The notes under the pieces are model-generated. The model did no database searches and had not been told where the DNA came from. It saw only the letters and a list, made by a program, of their open reading frames with translations. Source: Candidatus Pantoea gossypiicola (GTDB taxonomy: Bacteria; Pseudomonadota; Gammaproteobacteria; Enterobacterales; Enterobacteriaceae). From it: a stretch of DNA of 58,054 bases. A program made the translations under genes and the position numbers. Of this stretch, positions 8,372 to 17,087 are shown piece after piece. The stretch spans positions 1 to 58,054 of the forward strand of contig NZ_VWVM01000022.1 of NCBI RefSeq assembly GCF_008632075.1, read 5' to 3'. Within the stretch, counting starts at the first letter, position 1. The number at the start of each line of letters is the position of its first letter.

Positions 8372-8830
8372 CTGCCAGACGATCTGATTACGGCTGCCGC
8401 GCCATTGCAGCGTGGCATCCTTCTCCTCTTCGACAAAGCGGCCATCGATCAGCACGTCGAGATAGTCCAGCACGGCACGCTGTGCCGCATTCAGCTCCTG
8501 CATCCGATAGCCGGTCCAGAGCCAGATATCTTTACCAGGGCATGTCTGTCGCACCCGTTTCACCAGACGGCGAATGTGTGGCACGTTATGCGGATGAAGT
8601 GGATCGCCACCGCTCAGCGACAAGCCCTGGCGCGGAATGCGTGTGTCCTGCAAATCCGCCAGCAGTTGCTCCTCCATCGCCAGCGTAAAGGGCACGCCGG
8701 AATCAATACGCCAGGTGCTCTGGTTGTAGCAGCCGCGACACTGATGTTCGCAACCGGCAACAAACAGCGTGCAGCGGGTGCCGGGACCATTAACGATATC
8801 CACATCGTAGTAACGATGAATATGCATCAT
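8363..8830 (-). CDS. nrdG: Anaerobic ribonucleotide reductase activating enzyme NrdG
   Basis: A 155-residue radical SAM protein. The cluster motif is CEHQCRGC (CxxxCxxC), followed by the GGDPLHPHN block shared with glycyl-radical activases. It uses SAM and a [4Fe-4S] cluster to generate the glycyl radical on NrdD. It overlaps nrdD by four bases (ATGA), so translation is coupled. An adjacent second ATG is an equally possible start. Confidence 0.95.
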   Translation of the reverse strand: MMHIHRYYDVDIVNGPGTRCTLFVAGCEHQCRGCYNQSTWRIDSGVPFTLAMEEQLLADLQDTRIPRQGLSLSGGDPLHPHNVPHIRRLVKRVRQTCPGKDIWLWTGYRMQELNAAQRAVLDYLDVLIDGRFVEEEKDATLQWRGSRNQIVWQLR

Positions 8831-10965
8831 CCCAGCGGTCCTTCGGCCAGATGCTTAACGCGACGCTGCACTTCCTGCTGCTTACCGGCGTTGAAGGGTC
8901 GTGCATCCGGGCTGCCAAGATAGCCACAGACCCGCCGTGTAACAGAGACGCGCGCCGGATCGTGATTGCCACAGTTCGGACAGGTAAAGCCACGGCTGGT
9001 ACAGGTGAACTCGCCGTTGAAGCCGCACTCGTAGCACTCATCAATCGGCGTATTGGTACCGTAATAGGGCACGCGGTCATAGCTGTAATCCCAGACATCC
9101 TCCAGCGCTTTGAGGTTATGCTGCACGTTCGGGTATTCGCCGTAACAGATGAATCCGCCATTCGCCAGCGGCGGATAGGGCGCTTCAAAGTCGATTTTGT
9201 CGTAAGGATTCACCTTCTTCTCAACGTCGAGATGGAAGCTGTTGGTGTAGTAGCCTTTGTCTGTGACGCCCGTCACCAGACCAAACTGCGCGGCATCAAG
9301 ACGGCAGAAGCGGTCACACAGATTCTCACTCGGCGTGCTGTAAAGGCTGAAGCCGTAGCCTGTTTCCGCTTTCCAGCGGTCGGTGGCGGCGCGCAGGTAC
9401 GCAATGATCTCCACGCCTTTGGCGCGCAGCGCCGCGTCATCGTAAGGATGCTGATGACCGCCACTAAGCGCATTCAGGGTTTCATGCAGGCCGATATAGC
9501 CCAGCGACAGCGACGCACGGCCATTGCGGAAAATAGGTCCTACCTCATCATCGGCATTCAGCCTGACGCCGCAGGCCCCTTCCATATAGAGGATGGGCGC
9601 AACGCGCGCTTTGGTCTTCTCCAGCCGCGCCACACGCGTCATCAGCGCCCGCTTAGCCAGCAGCAGGCGCGCATCGAGCAGCGTCCAGAAGCGGGCTTCA
9701 TCCCCTGCCGCCTCCAGCGCGATGCGCGGCAGGTTCAGGCTGATCACACCAATGTTGTTGCGCCCCTCATGGATTTGCTCACCCTTCTCTTCATAAACGC
9801 CCAGGAAGCTGCGGCAGCCCATTGGCGTTTTGAACGAACCGGTGACTTTTACCACCTGATCGTAGTTGAGAATGTCGGGATACATCCGCTTGCTGGCACA
9901 CTCCAGCGCCAGCTGTTTGATGTCGTAGTTAACATCGCCCGCCCGGCGGTTGACGCCTTCACGAATGCTGAACACCAGTTTAGGGAACACCGCGGTTTTG
10001 CGATTTTTTCCCAGACCGGCCAGACGGTTGCGCAGAATCGACTGCTGGATCAGCCGTGCCGCCCAGTCAGTCCCCAGGCCAAAACCAAAGGTGACAAACG
10101 GCGTCTGGCCGTTGGCGGTGTGCAGGGTGTTTACCTCGTACTCCAGCGACTGAAAGGCGTCGTAGCACTCTTTCTCCGTACGCTGGCGTGCATACTGTTC
10201 AGCCTGAGGAATCTGCCACTGTTCGGCGATCGCCAGATGCCGGGCATAGCTCTGCTCAACAAACGGGGCCAGCACTTCATCGATACGGTTAATGGTGGTG
10301 CCGCCGTAAATATGGCTGGCGACCTGGGCGATGATTTGCGCCGTCACGGCAGTGGCAGTGGCGATCGATTTAGGCGGCTCAATCTCAGCATTGCCCATCT
10401 TAAAACCGTTGGTCAGCATGCCTTTCAGATCGATCAGCATGCAGTTGAACATTGGGAAGAAGGGCGAATAGTCGAGATCGTGATAGTGGATTTCGCCGCG
10501 CTCATGCGCCAGAACGATATCGCGCGGCAGGATCTGCTGCTGTGCGTAGTGCTTCGCCACGATCCCGGCCAGCAGATCACGCTGCGTCGGGATCACTTTG
10601 CTGTCTTTGTTGGCATTTTCGTTCAGCAGCGCCGCGTTGGTCTGATCGACCAGACCGCGAATGGCGTGATGTAACTGGCTCTGACGATCGCGGGCGACAT
10701 CACGATCGTGGCGATATTCAATATAGGCGCGTGCCAGCTGCGGATAAGGACCCGCCATCAGCGTCTCTTCTACCGCACACTGAATCTCACGGATATCCAC
10801 CTCCGGACGATCGGCCAGCCGCAGGGCAACGCGCTCAGCGACCTGCGCACACCAGGCCACATCATCGACCTCTGCTGCCCGCGCCGCCGCCGCGACGGCC
10901 TGCTCGATACGCTGCGCATCAAAACCTGTCCGGCATCCATCACGCTTGATTACCACCGTTGCCAT
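8827..10965 (-). CDS. nrdD: Anaerobic ribonucleoside-triphosphate reductase NrdD
   Basis: 712 residues from the ATG at 10963-10965, which follows GGAGAG at good spacing; earlier in-frame ATG codons would add five residues. An N-terminal ATP cone (KRDGCRTGF ...) is followed by the catalytic barrel. The zinc site CYECGF ... CPNCGNHD and the glycyl-radical motif RVCGYLGSPDARPFN are near the C-terminus. The enzyme reduces NTPs to dNTPs with formate under anaerobiosis. It forms an operon with nrdG. Candidate NrdR boxes and an FNR-like site lie upstream. Confidence 0.96.
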   Translation of the reverse strand: MATVVIKRDGCRTGFDAQRIEQAVAAAARAAEVDDVAWCAQVAERVALRLADRPEVDIREIQCAVEETLMAGPYPQLARAYIEYRHDRDVARDRQSQLHHAIRGLVDQTNAALLNENANKDSKVIPTQRDLLAGIVAKHYAQQQILPRDIVLAHERGEIHYHDLDYSPFFPMFNCMLIDLKGMLTNGFKMGNAEIEPPKSIATATAVTAQIIAQVASHIYGGTTINRIDEVLAPFVEQSYARHLAIAEQWQIPQAEQYARQRTEKECYDAFQSLEYEVNTLHTANGQTPFVTFGFGLGTDWAARLIQQSILRNRLAGLGKNRKTAVFPKLVFSIREGVNRRAGDVNYDIKQLALECASKRMYPDILNYDQVVKVTGSFKTPMGCRSFLGVYEEKGEQIHEGRNNIGVISLNLPRIALEAAGDEARFWTLLDARLLLAKRALMTRVARLEKTKARVAPILYMEGACGVRLNADDEVGPIFRNGRASLSLGYIGLHETLNALSGGHQHPYDDAALRAKGVEIIAYLRAATDRWKAETGYGFSLYSTPSENLCDRFCRLDAAQFGLVTGVTDKGYYTNSFHLDVEKKVNPYDKIDFEAPYPPLANGGFICYGEYPNVQHNLKALEDVWDYSYDRVPYYGTNTPIDECYECGFNGEFTCTSRGFTCPNCGNHDPARVSVTRRVCGYLGSPDARPFNAGKQQEVQRRVKHLAEGPLG

Positions 10966-10977
10966 TACTCTCTCCAT

Positions 10978-11024
10978 CAACTACATATAGGGGTTGCGTG
11001 AATTCTATTCCCTACATGTAGTGA
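10978..11024 (-). promoter_or_regulatory. Pair of NrdR-like boxes upstream of nrdDG
   Basis: Two near-palindromes, CTACATATAG (centre 10985.5) and CTACATGTAG (centre 11016.5), are exactly 31 bp apart. NrdR boxes are 16-bp palindromes around ACTATATAGT-like cores, normally in pairs about three helical turns apart. Position just before the nrdD start fits repression of nrdDG by NrdR. Confidence 0.65.
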
Positions 11025-11049
11025 TTTCCGGAAATTAATGCGCACGGCT

Positions 11050-11063
11050 TTGACCTGAAACAA
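11050..11063. promoter_or_regulatory. FNR-like site upstream of nrdDG
   Basis: TTGACCTGAAACAA matches the FNR consensus TTGATnnnnATCAA at eight of ten conserved positions. It lies about 90 bases before nrdD, a reasonable place for anaerobic activation of nrdDG. Confidence 0.45.
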
Positions 11064-11176
11064 AGAAGGCTCAACATGGTGGATCGTGCTGACGGGTATA
11101 AAAAGGGAGAGCAGGTTAGCGTCTGGTGCGGGGGAGCGGCGGGGAGCGCGGATGCGCTGGACCCGCCGCCGTGACG

Positions 11177-12178
11177 TCAGGCCGGGCCGCTGACCGAATG
11201 ACGGCGCACCAGCGTCGGGCTGAACATGTGAGTCACTTCCGGCAGCGGCAGATTGTTGGCCAGCGCCAGGGCCAGCTGGGCCGCCTGCTGTGCCATCGTA
11301 ACAATCGGATAGCGGACGGTGGTAAGACGTGGTCGCACATAGCGCGACACCAGCACATCATCGAAGCCGATCAGCGACATCTCTTCCGGCACGCGGACGC
11401 CATTATCGCTCAGTACCGCCAGCGCGCCTGCGGCCATGGAGTCGTTGTAACAGGCGACGGCGGTGAAATTCCTGCCGCGTCCCAGCAGTTCCGTCATCGC
11501 CTGCTCACCGCCCACTTCGTCCGGTTCGCCCCAGGTCACCAGCCGATCGCTGCACGGCAGACCGTGCTCTTTCAGCGCGTCGTAGTAACCCTGCAGGCGA
11601 TCTTCGGCATCGGAGATGGTGTGGGTTGAGCAGATAAAGGCGATATTCTGGTGGCCGAGCTGGATCAGATGACGGGTCGCCAGCCAGGCACCGTAGCGAT
11701 CGTCGAGTGCAATACAGCGCTTTTCGAAGCCTTTGATCAGGCGGTTGAGCAGCACCATACCCGGCACCTGCTTCATCAGCACTTCCAGTTCGCCGTCGGG
11801 AATTTTCTTGGCGTGCACCACCAGCGCCGCGCAGCGGTGGCGCATCAGCTGTTCAATCGCCTGCCGCTCTTTTTGCTCATTATGGTAACCGTTACCAATC
11901 AGCAAAAAGTTACCGGTGTCGCCTGCCACTTCATCCACGGCTTTAACCATTGCGCCAAAAAAGGGATCGGAGACGTCGCCGACAATCAGGCCGAGCGTTT
12001 CGGTCGATTGCTGCGCCAGCGCGCGTGCGTTGGCATTCGGGTGATACTGAAGCTGCTCCATCGCCTGACCTACGGCCTGACGGGAGCTGTCGCTGGCTTT
12101 GGGAGAATTATTGATTACACGGGAGACTGTGGCGACAGAAACGCCAGCCAGTCGCGCAACATCCTTTATGGTAGCCAT
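11177..12178 (-). CDS. galR: Galactose repressor GalR (LacI family)
   Basis: 333 residues. The N-terminus MATIKDVARLAGVSVATVSR is the LacI-type helix-turn-helix and matches GalR rather than GalS. Other GalR-identical blocks are GDVSDPFFGAMVKAV, IGNGYHNEQKERQAIEQL and PTLVRRHSVS at the end. An upstream ATG in frame would add 42 non-conserved residues, so 12176-12178 is taken. GalR represses gal genes and is released by galactose. It is divergent from bisC, with a GalR-type operator in between. In E. coli, galR is near omrA/B and aas, as here. Confidence 0.94.
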   Translation of the reverse strand: MATIKDVARLAGVSVATVSRVINNSPKASDSSRQAVGQAMEQLQYHPNANARALAQQSTETLGLIVGDVSDPFFGAMVKAVDEVAGDTGNFLLIGNGYHNEQKERQAIEQLMRHRCAALVVHAKKIPDGELEVLMKQVPGMVLLNRLIKGFEKRCIALDDRYGAWLATRHLIQLGHQNIAFICSTHTISDAEDRLQGYYDALKEHGLPCSDRLVTWGEPDEVGGEQAMTELLGRGRNFTAVACYNDSMAAGALAVLSDNGVRVPEEMSLIGFDDVLVSRYVRPRLTTVRYPIVTMAQQAAQLALALANNLPLPEVTHMFSPTLVRRHSVSGPA

Positions 12179-12194
12179 GCGTTGACCTGCTTTG

Positions 12195-12210
12195 GGGAAA
12201 ACGTTTACAC
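12195..12210. promoter_or_regulatory. GalR/GalS-type operator between galR and bisC
   Basis: On the minus strand this reads GTGTAAACGTTTTCCC, matching GTGKAANCGNTTNCAC at all but one defined position. It is 17 bases upstream of galR and therefore suits autoregulation. It could also influence the divergent bisC-type gene. Confidence 0.7.
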
Positions 12211-12369
12211 ATCGCATCAGTGTTACGGAAAAGGGCGGACACATCAACCCGACAGAATGCCAGCGTTGTCGCAAAAAGGGGCAAAAACGGCCGCTGTTGC
12301 ACATCTTCTGCTGAGACGTCGCACCATGTTATGCTCAGTTCCCCACCGGGCTACCGTGAAAAAACAACG

Positions 12370-14643
12370 ATGAAAACCAAAGTGCCACATCTGGCGCACT
12401 GGGGCGCGTTTACCGCCGTCACTGAAAATGGTCGACTGACCGGCTGCGAACCTTTCTTCGCCGATGCCGATCCGTCGCCGATGATCCACACCATTCCTGA
12501 GCTGGTCTATTCAGACAAACGTATTCGCCAGCCGATGGTGCGCCGCTCGTGGCTGAAGTCACGCGAAAAGAGCGACCGCACGCTGCGGGGCCGGGAAGAT
12601 TTTGTCGCCGTCGACTGGGAAACCGCGCTGGATCTGGTGGCGGAAGAGAATCGCCGCGTCCGCGAGCGTTACGGTGCATCGGGCATTTTTAACGGCTCCT
12701 ACGGCTGGTCATCGGCCGGACGCGTTAACCACGCCCGCACCCTGGTGCGTCGTTTCTACTTTCAGGGCGGCGGCGGCGTCGATCAACAGGGCAACTACAG
12801 CTGGGGTGCCGCGCAGTTCTTTCTGCCCTATGTGATCGGCACCTATATGCCGCTGACCGGGCGCGTCACCGAGTGGCCGCAGGTGGTGGAACATGCCGAA
12901 ATATTTGTCGCCTTTGGCGGGCTGGCGCTGAAAAACGCCCAGGTCGCCTCGGGTGGTGCAGGGCAGCACAGCCTGAAACCGGCGCTGATGCAGCTGGCGG
13001 CCAAAGGCACGCCGGTCATCAACATCAGCCCGATGCGCGATGACTGCCCGGAATTTGTGAACGCCGAATGGATCCCGATTCGCCCCAACACCGACGTGGC
13101 GCTGATGCTGGCGCTGGGGTATGAGATCACCCAGCGCGGCGCGGCTGACGAGGCGTTTCTCGCCAGCCACTGCACCGGCTGGCCGCAGCTGCGCGCCTAT
13201 CTGCTGGGCGAAACTGACGGCGTAGTGAAAGCCGCCGGCTGGGCCAGCCGTATCACCGGCATCCCGGCTGACCGCATCGTGCAGCTGGCGCAGCAGCTGA
13301 CCGGCAAGCGCAGCTTTATTACCTGCTCCTACTCCGTGCAGCGCGCCCATCGCGGCGAGCAGCCTTACTGGATGATGATTGCGCTCTCCTCAATGCTCGG
13401 GCAACCTGGCCTGCCGGGCGCGGGGTTCTCTTTCGGTCATGGGTCGATGAACAGCGTCGGCAATCCCCGTCAGGAGGGGCCTGCCCCGATGATGAGCACT
13501 GGCCCCAATCCGTCAGGGCTGTCGATTCCGGTGGCGCGCATCAGCGATATGCTGCTCAATCCCGGCCAACCTTACCGTTTCCAGGGCGAAACGTTGCACT
13601 ACCCCGATATCCATATGGTGCACTGGGCGGGCGGCAATCCTTTCCACCATCATCAGCAACTGAACCGGCTGGTGGCGGGCTGGCAACGGCCTGATACGGT
13701 GGTGGTGCAGGATATCGTCTGGACGCCAGCGGCGCAGATGGCGGACATCGTGCTGCCTGCGACGACCACACTGGAGCGCAACGACATCGGCGGCTCGTCA
13801 CGTGACCGCTTTGTGCTGGCGATGCATCAGGCGATTAAGCCGCAGCATCAGGCGCGCAACGACTTCGATATTTTTGCCGACTTAGCAGAGCGACTCGGCT
13901 ATCGCGACACCTTTACCGAAGGGCGCAATGAGATGCAGTGGATTGCGCATCTTTATCAGCAGTGTGCGACGGCGCATCAGCGCAAAGGTATCGATTTCCC
14001 GGAGTTTGATGAATTCTGGCAGCGCGGCTTTGTGGAAATTCCGGAAGGCGGCAAGCCTTATCAGTTTATGGAGGATTTCCGTGCCGATCCGCAGGCCAAT
14101 CCAATCAAAACCGCCAGCGGCAAAATCGAGCTGTTCAGTCAGACCATTGCGGACTACCAGCTGGATGACTTCGCCGGTCATCCGGAGTGGCGTGAACCGC
14201 AGGAGTGGCTTGGTTCGCCAGTCAGCCGCGACTATCCACTGCACATGATCTCCATTCAGCCTTCCGACCGGTTACACAGCCAGCTGGATGCCACCGACAC
14301 GGTGCAGAGCAATAAAACGGCCGGACATGAAACGCTCTGCATGCATCCAGTGGATGCGGCTGCGCGCGGGCTGGTGGAAGGCGATGAGATTGAGGTGAGC
14401 AACGCACGTGGTGTGATGCTGGCGGGTGTGCAGATCACCGAGGGTGTGACGCAGGGCGTGGTGATTATCGCTACCGGTGCGTGGTTTGATCCTGGCTTCG
14501 GCAAGGCGTGGCAGCCTTTTGATCGCGCCGGTAACCCCAACGTACTGACGCTCGATATTGGTACGTCGTCGCTGACGCAGGGGCCAAACGCTATGAGTTG
14601 CCTGGTGGAAATCAAAAAACATCAGGATTGCACAATAGCGTAA
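12370..14643 (+). CDS. bisC: BisC-type molybdopterin-guanine-dinucleotide oxidoreductase
   Basis: 757 residues of the DMSO reductase family, closest in layout to biotin sulfoxide reductase: an N-terminal HWGAFTAVTENGRLTGCEPF segment without a CxxC iron-sulfur motif, the molybdenum-ligand region GSYGWSSAGRVNHARTL (serine ligand), and the C-terminal molydopterin-binding domain. There is no Tat or Sec signal, so it is cytoplasmic, as BisC. It would reduce S- or N-oxides such as biotin or methionine sulfoxide; the substrate is inferred. The ATG at 12370 lacks a strong ribosome site. A long in-frame upstream extension is not conserved. It lies between galR and the first omr gene, where E. coli has none. 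Confidence 0.85.
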   Translation: MKTKVPHLAHWGAFTAVTENGRLTGCEPFFADADPSPMIHTIPELVYSDKRIRQPMVRRSWLKSREKSDRTLRGREDFVAVDWETALDLVAEENRRVRERYGASGIFNGSYGWSSAGRVNHARTLVRRFYFQGGGGVDQQGNYSWGAAQFFLPYVIGTYMPLTGRVTEWPQVVEHAEIFVAFGGLALKNAQVASGGAGQHSLKPALMQLAAKGTPVINISPMRDDCPEFVNAEWIPIRPNTDVALMLALGYEITQRGAADEAFLASHCTGWPQLRAYLLGETDGVVKAAGWASRITGIPADRIVQLAQQLTGKRSFITCSYSVQRAHRGEQPYWMMIALSSMLGQPGLPGAGFSFGHGSMNSVGNPRQEGPAPMMSTGPNPSGLSIPVARISDMLLNPGQPYRFQGETLHYPDIHMVHWAGGNPFHHHQQLNRLVAGWQRPDTVVVQDIVWTPAAQMADIVLPATTTLERNDIGGSSRDRFVLAMHQAIKPQHQARNDFDIFADLAERLGYRDTFTEGRNEMQWIAHLYQQCATAHQRKGIDFPEFDEFWQRGFVEIPEGGKPYQFMEDFRADPQANPIKTASGKIELFSQTIADYQLDDFAGHPEWREPQEWLGSPVSRDYPLHMISIQPSDRLHSQLDATDTVQSNKTAGHETLCMHPVDAAARGLVEGDEIEVSNARGVMLAGVQITEGVTQGVVIIATGAWFDPGFGKAWQPFDRAGNPNVLTLDIGTSSLTQGPNAMSCLVEIKKHQDCTIA

Positions 14644-14658
14644 GGATCTCATGGCTGG

Positions 14659-14681
14659 TTACATTTTGCGGGTAACTGTTG
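14659..14681 (+). promoter_or_regulatory. OmpR-like site upstream of the first omr gene
   Basis: GTTACATTTTGCGGGTAACTG resembles the OmpR sites of ompC/ompF (TTTACATTTTG followed by a second GTnAC half). It is about 50-70 bases before the predicted sRNA start. E. coli omrA/B are activated by phosphorylated OmpR, so the position fits. Upstream of the second omr copy no equally clear match was seen. Confidence 0.5.
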
Positions 14682-14728
14682 CGTTTGAACGATGGCAGCC
14701 GATCAATCCCCTTTGCTACATTCAGGGT

Positions 14729-14804
14729 CCCAGAGGTATTGATGGGTGAACATCAATAGATTTTCTTGATTACACCAACCTGCGCAGATGCGCAGGTTTT
14801 TTTT
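14729..14804 (+). ncRNA. omrB: OmrA/OmrB-family small RNA, copy 1
   Basis: A 76-base RNA gene. It begins CCCAGAGGTATTGATGGGTG, which contains the 5' seed of E. coli OmrA and OmrB, and ends with the intrinsic terminator AACCTGCGC-AGAT-GCGCAGGTT plus eight T. A -10-like TACATT is seven bases before the start. These Hfq-binding sRNAs repress outer-membrane protein and curli mRNAs through the 5' seed. In E. coli they lie between aas and galR, as here. The 3' half is closest to OmrB, but the copy name is uncertain. Coordinates are from sequence only. Confidence 0.88.
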
Positions 14805-14921
14805 GCCAAAAATCCGTTGCCAATAACGAACTGATACACAGTTTTCCTGTTATACGGCCAGCGCTTTCTTTATAACTGCTGGCACCAGCCCCTTTCTCTT
14901 TATTTTGCGCAGCGGAATGCC

Positions 14922-16661
14922 ATGCCCCGGATTAAAAAACTACTGGGAAAAGACCAGATAAAAGCGCCGTTCAACCCTTTTCGTTTTCGACTAATCTGCC
15001 TGGGTGTCACAACCTGTCTGGTGGTGCTGCTGGCGCGCGTTGCGGACCTGCAGTTCCTGAATCAGCCGATGCTGGAGCACGAAGCGGATCAGCGATCGCT
15101 GCGAACCGTCACGCTGCCCACCAGCCGCGGCACCCTGCTGGATCGTAACGGTGAAGCGCTGGCGCTCAGCGTGCCATCGCGCGATGTGATTGCCGATCCA
15201 CTCCGGGTGCTGGAGAGCAACCCCGATTTTACCAGTGCCAAATGGGCCTATCTTGCGGCCGCGCTCAACACCCGTCCTGAAGAGCTGGCCGCGCAGATCA
15301 CCGCCAATCCAAAACGTCGCTTCCTCTACCTGGGGCGTAAAGTCGAACTGGGCATCGCCAAAGACATTAAAGAGCTGAAGCTGAAAGGCATCAGTGAAGT
15401 TTATGACGACAGCCGTTTCTATCCGATGAGCGAAGCCTCTGCGCCGCTGATCGGCATCGTTGGGGCGGATAACGTCGGCCTGAACGGGCTGGAAAAAGGC
15501 TTTGATAAGGTGTTGCAGGGCGAGCCGGGCAAAGAGGTCTATCGTCAGGACGCGGCGGGCAATATCATCGCGATGATCAACTACCAGCCGCCTACGCAGC
15601 CGCCCACGGTGCAGCTCAGCATCGACAAATATGACCAGTACACGCTCTACAGCAAACTGCGCGACGGCGTGCTGATCAACAAGGCGGACTCGGGTGCCGC
15701 CGTGCTGGTGAAGATTGACACCGGTGAGATTCTGGCGATGGCTTCTTATCCGTCGTTTAACCCCAACAACTATGAAGGGGCCACCCCGGCGCAGATGCGT
15801 AACTCGGCCATCAATGACAGCTACGAACCGGGATCGACCGTCAAGCCGTTAGTAGTGATGGAAGCGCTGGAGCGCCATCTGGTTCGCCCGGACTCGGTGA
15901 TCGACACCACGCCTTACAGCGTTAACGGCCACCTGATCCGCGACGTCGGCCACTGGCCGCGTCTGACCATGACCGGCATTCTGCAAAAATCGAGCGACAT
16001 CGGGGTCTCTCATCTCGCGCTGGCGATGCCCGCGGAAGCGCTGGTGAATACCTATCATGCGTTTGGCCTGGGCAAACCGACCGGATTAGGGCTGACCGGC
16101 GAAAGCGTCGGTTACTTCCCGCTGCACCGCACCCGCTGGGCCGATATTGAGCGGGCCACCTTCTCCTTTGGTTATGGCCTGCGCGTCACGCCGCTGCAGA
16201 TTGCCCGCGAATATGCCACGCTCGGCTCTTATGGCGTTTACCGTCCGCTGTCGATCACCCGCGTCACGCCACCGGTCATGGGACGGCAGGTCGCCAACCC
16301 GGAAACGGTGAAAGAGGTGGTGCATATGCTGGAGAGCGACGTGCTGCCGGGCGGAACCGGACTGAAAGCCGCGGTGCCGGGCTACCGTCTGGCAACCAAA
16401 ACCGGTACGGCGGAAAAGATGGGCACCAGTGGCAAGTATGATGGCGGCTACGTCAACTACACCGCCGGTATTGCGCCTGCCAGCCATCCTGAAGTGGCGC
16501 TGGTGGTGATGATCAACCATCCGACGGCGGGCGATCACTTCGGTGGTTCGGTTGCTGCGCCGGTGTTCGGCAATATCATGGGGCCGGTACTGAAACACAT
16601 GAACGTTGCGCCGGATGCCATCTATACCAAACCCGTGGCCAGTCCTTCGGGTAAATCTTAG
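14922..16661 (+). CDS. FtsI/PBP3-like penicillin-binding protein (second class B PBP)
   Basis: 579 residues. One transmembrane segment (about 24-41) is followed by the PBP dimer domain (TSRGTLLDRNGEALALSVP) and the transpeptidase domain. Active-site motifs are S305-TVK308 (SxxK), S357-S358-D359 (normally SSN in FtsI) and K493-TGT496. It is FtsI-like throughout, but the dcw cluster is absent here, so this is a paralogue. It would cross-link septal peptidoglycan in the periplasm. It is similar in size and kind to the Salmonella PBP3 paralogue (PBP3SAL) that acts in acid; orthology is not proven. It is a single gene between two omr sRNA genes, with its own terminator hairpin. Confidence 0.88.
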   Translation: MPRIKKLLGKDQIKAPFNPFRFRLICLGVTTCLVVLLARVADLQFLNQPMLEHEADQRSLRTVTLPTSRGTLLDRNGEALALSVPSRDVIADPLRVLESNPDFTSAKWAYLAAALNTRPEELAAQITANPKRRFLYLGRKVELGIAKDIKELKLKGISEVYDDSRFYPMSEASAPLIGIVGADNVGLNGLEKGFDKVLQGEPGKEVYRQDAAGNIIAMINYQPPTQPPTVQLSIDKYDQYTLYSKLRDGVLINKADSGAAVLVKIDTGEILAMASYPSFNPNNYEGATPAQMRNSAINDSYEPGSTVKPLVVMEALERHLVRPDSVIDTTPYSVNGHLIRDVGHWPRLTMTGILQKSSDIGVSHLALAMPAEALVNTYHAFGLGKPTGLGLTGESVGYFPLHRTRWADIERATFSFGYGLRVTPLQIAREYATLGSYGVYRPLSITRVTPPVMGRQVANPETVKEVVHMLESDVLPGGTGLKAAVPGYRLATKTGTAEKMGTSGKYDGGYVNYTAGIAPASHPEVALVVMINHPTAGDHFGGSVAAPVFGNIMGPVLKHMNVAPDAIYTKPVASPSGKS

Positions 16662-16678
16662 TTAAATCAGAGTGTAAG

Positions 16679-16705
16679 CGAGGCGTGAAGGATATTCACA
16701 CCTCG
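16679..16705 (+). terminator. Hairpin after the PBP gene
   Basis: CGAGGCGTGAA pairs with TTCACACCTCG (one mismatch) around a five-base loop, 18 bases past the stop codon. The following T tract is short, so termination may be incomplete. Confidence 0.5.
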
Positions 16706-16775
16706 TTGCACTTCCCCGAATTCGGTTGCGTTTTCCCGCTGTCTCCGCGTGGTCAATCAGTGCGAGTATAGCCGT

Positions 16776-16866
16776 CCCAGAGGTATTGATGGGTGTGAAA
16801 ACAACACCGCTTCGGCAGTGAGACCCTGTTATTACACCGACCCACGCAGAGGCGTGGGTTTTTTTT
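16776..16866 (+). ncRNA. omrA: OmrA/OmrB-family small RNA, copy 2
   Basis: A 91-base RNA gene. Its first 20 bases are identical to copy 1. The middle differs and can form its own hairpin (CACCGC-TTCG-GCAGTG), and it ends in the terminator ACCCACGC-AGAG-GCGTGGGT plus eight T. Compared with copy 1, the terminator stem has compensatory changes on both sides, which shows that it is selected as RNA. A TATA-rich -10 lies just upstream (16767-16772). It is separated from copy 1 by the PBP gene, whereas the two E. coli genes are adjacent. Which is omrA and which omrB is a guess. Confidence 0.88.
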
Positions 16867-17087
16867 GCCTGCGTGTCGGCTCCTGCCTTTTCCGCCGTAT
16901 AACCCGCCGTTAAATCATCATCGTTCTTAACGAAACCCTGACAGTTTGCCGATAGAAACGCGCGTCGCCTTTCACCGATAATGGCCGCCGTGACGCCTGG
17001 CGTTTTTTTGCTCGCCACCGCCGGTTTTCACTGCCGCATTCCGCACGTTCCGGGATTTCTTTTTCTGCTTATCTGAAGAGTTCGACG

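Noticed and set aside
8851..10674. Very long plus-strand frame (607 codons) opposite nrdD
   Set aside because: It lies wholly antisense to nrdD; high-GC genes often leave the complementary frame open. No domain or start signal supports it.
11136..11169. Long GC-rich hairpin after galR
   Set aside because: GCGGCGGG pairs with CCCGCCGC but no T tract follows in either direction, so it was not called as a terminator.
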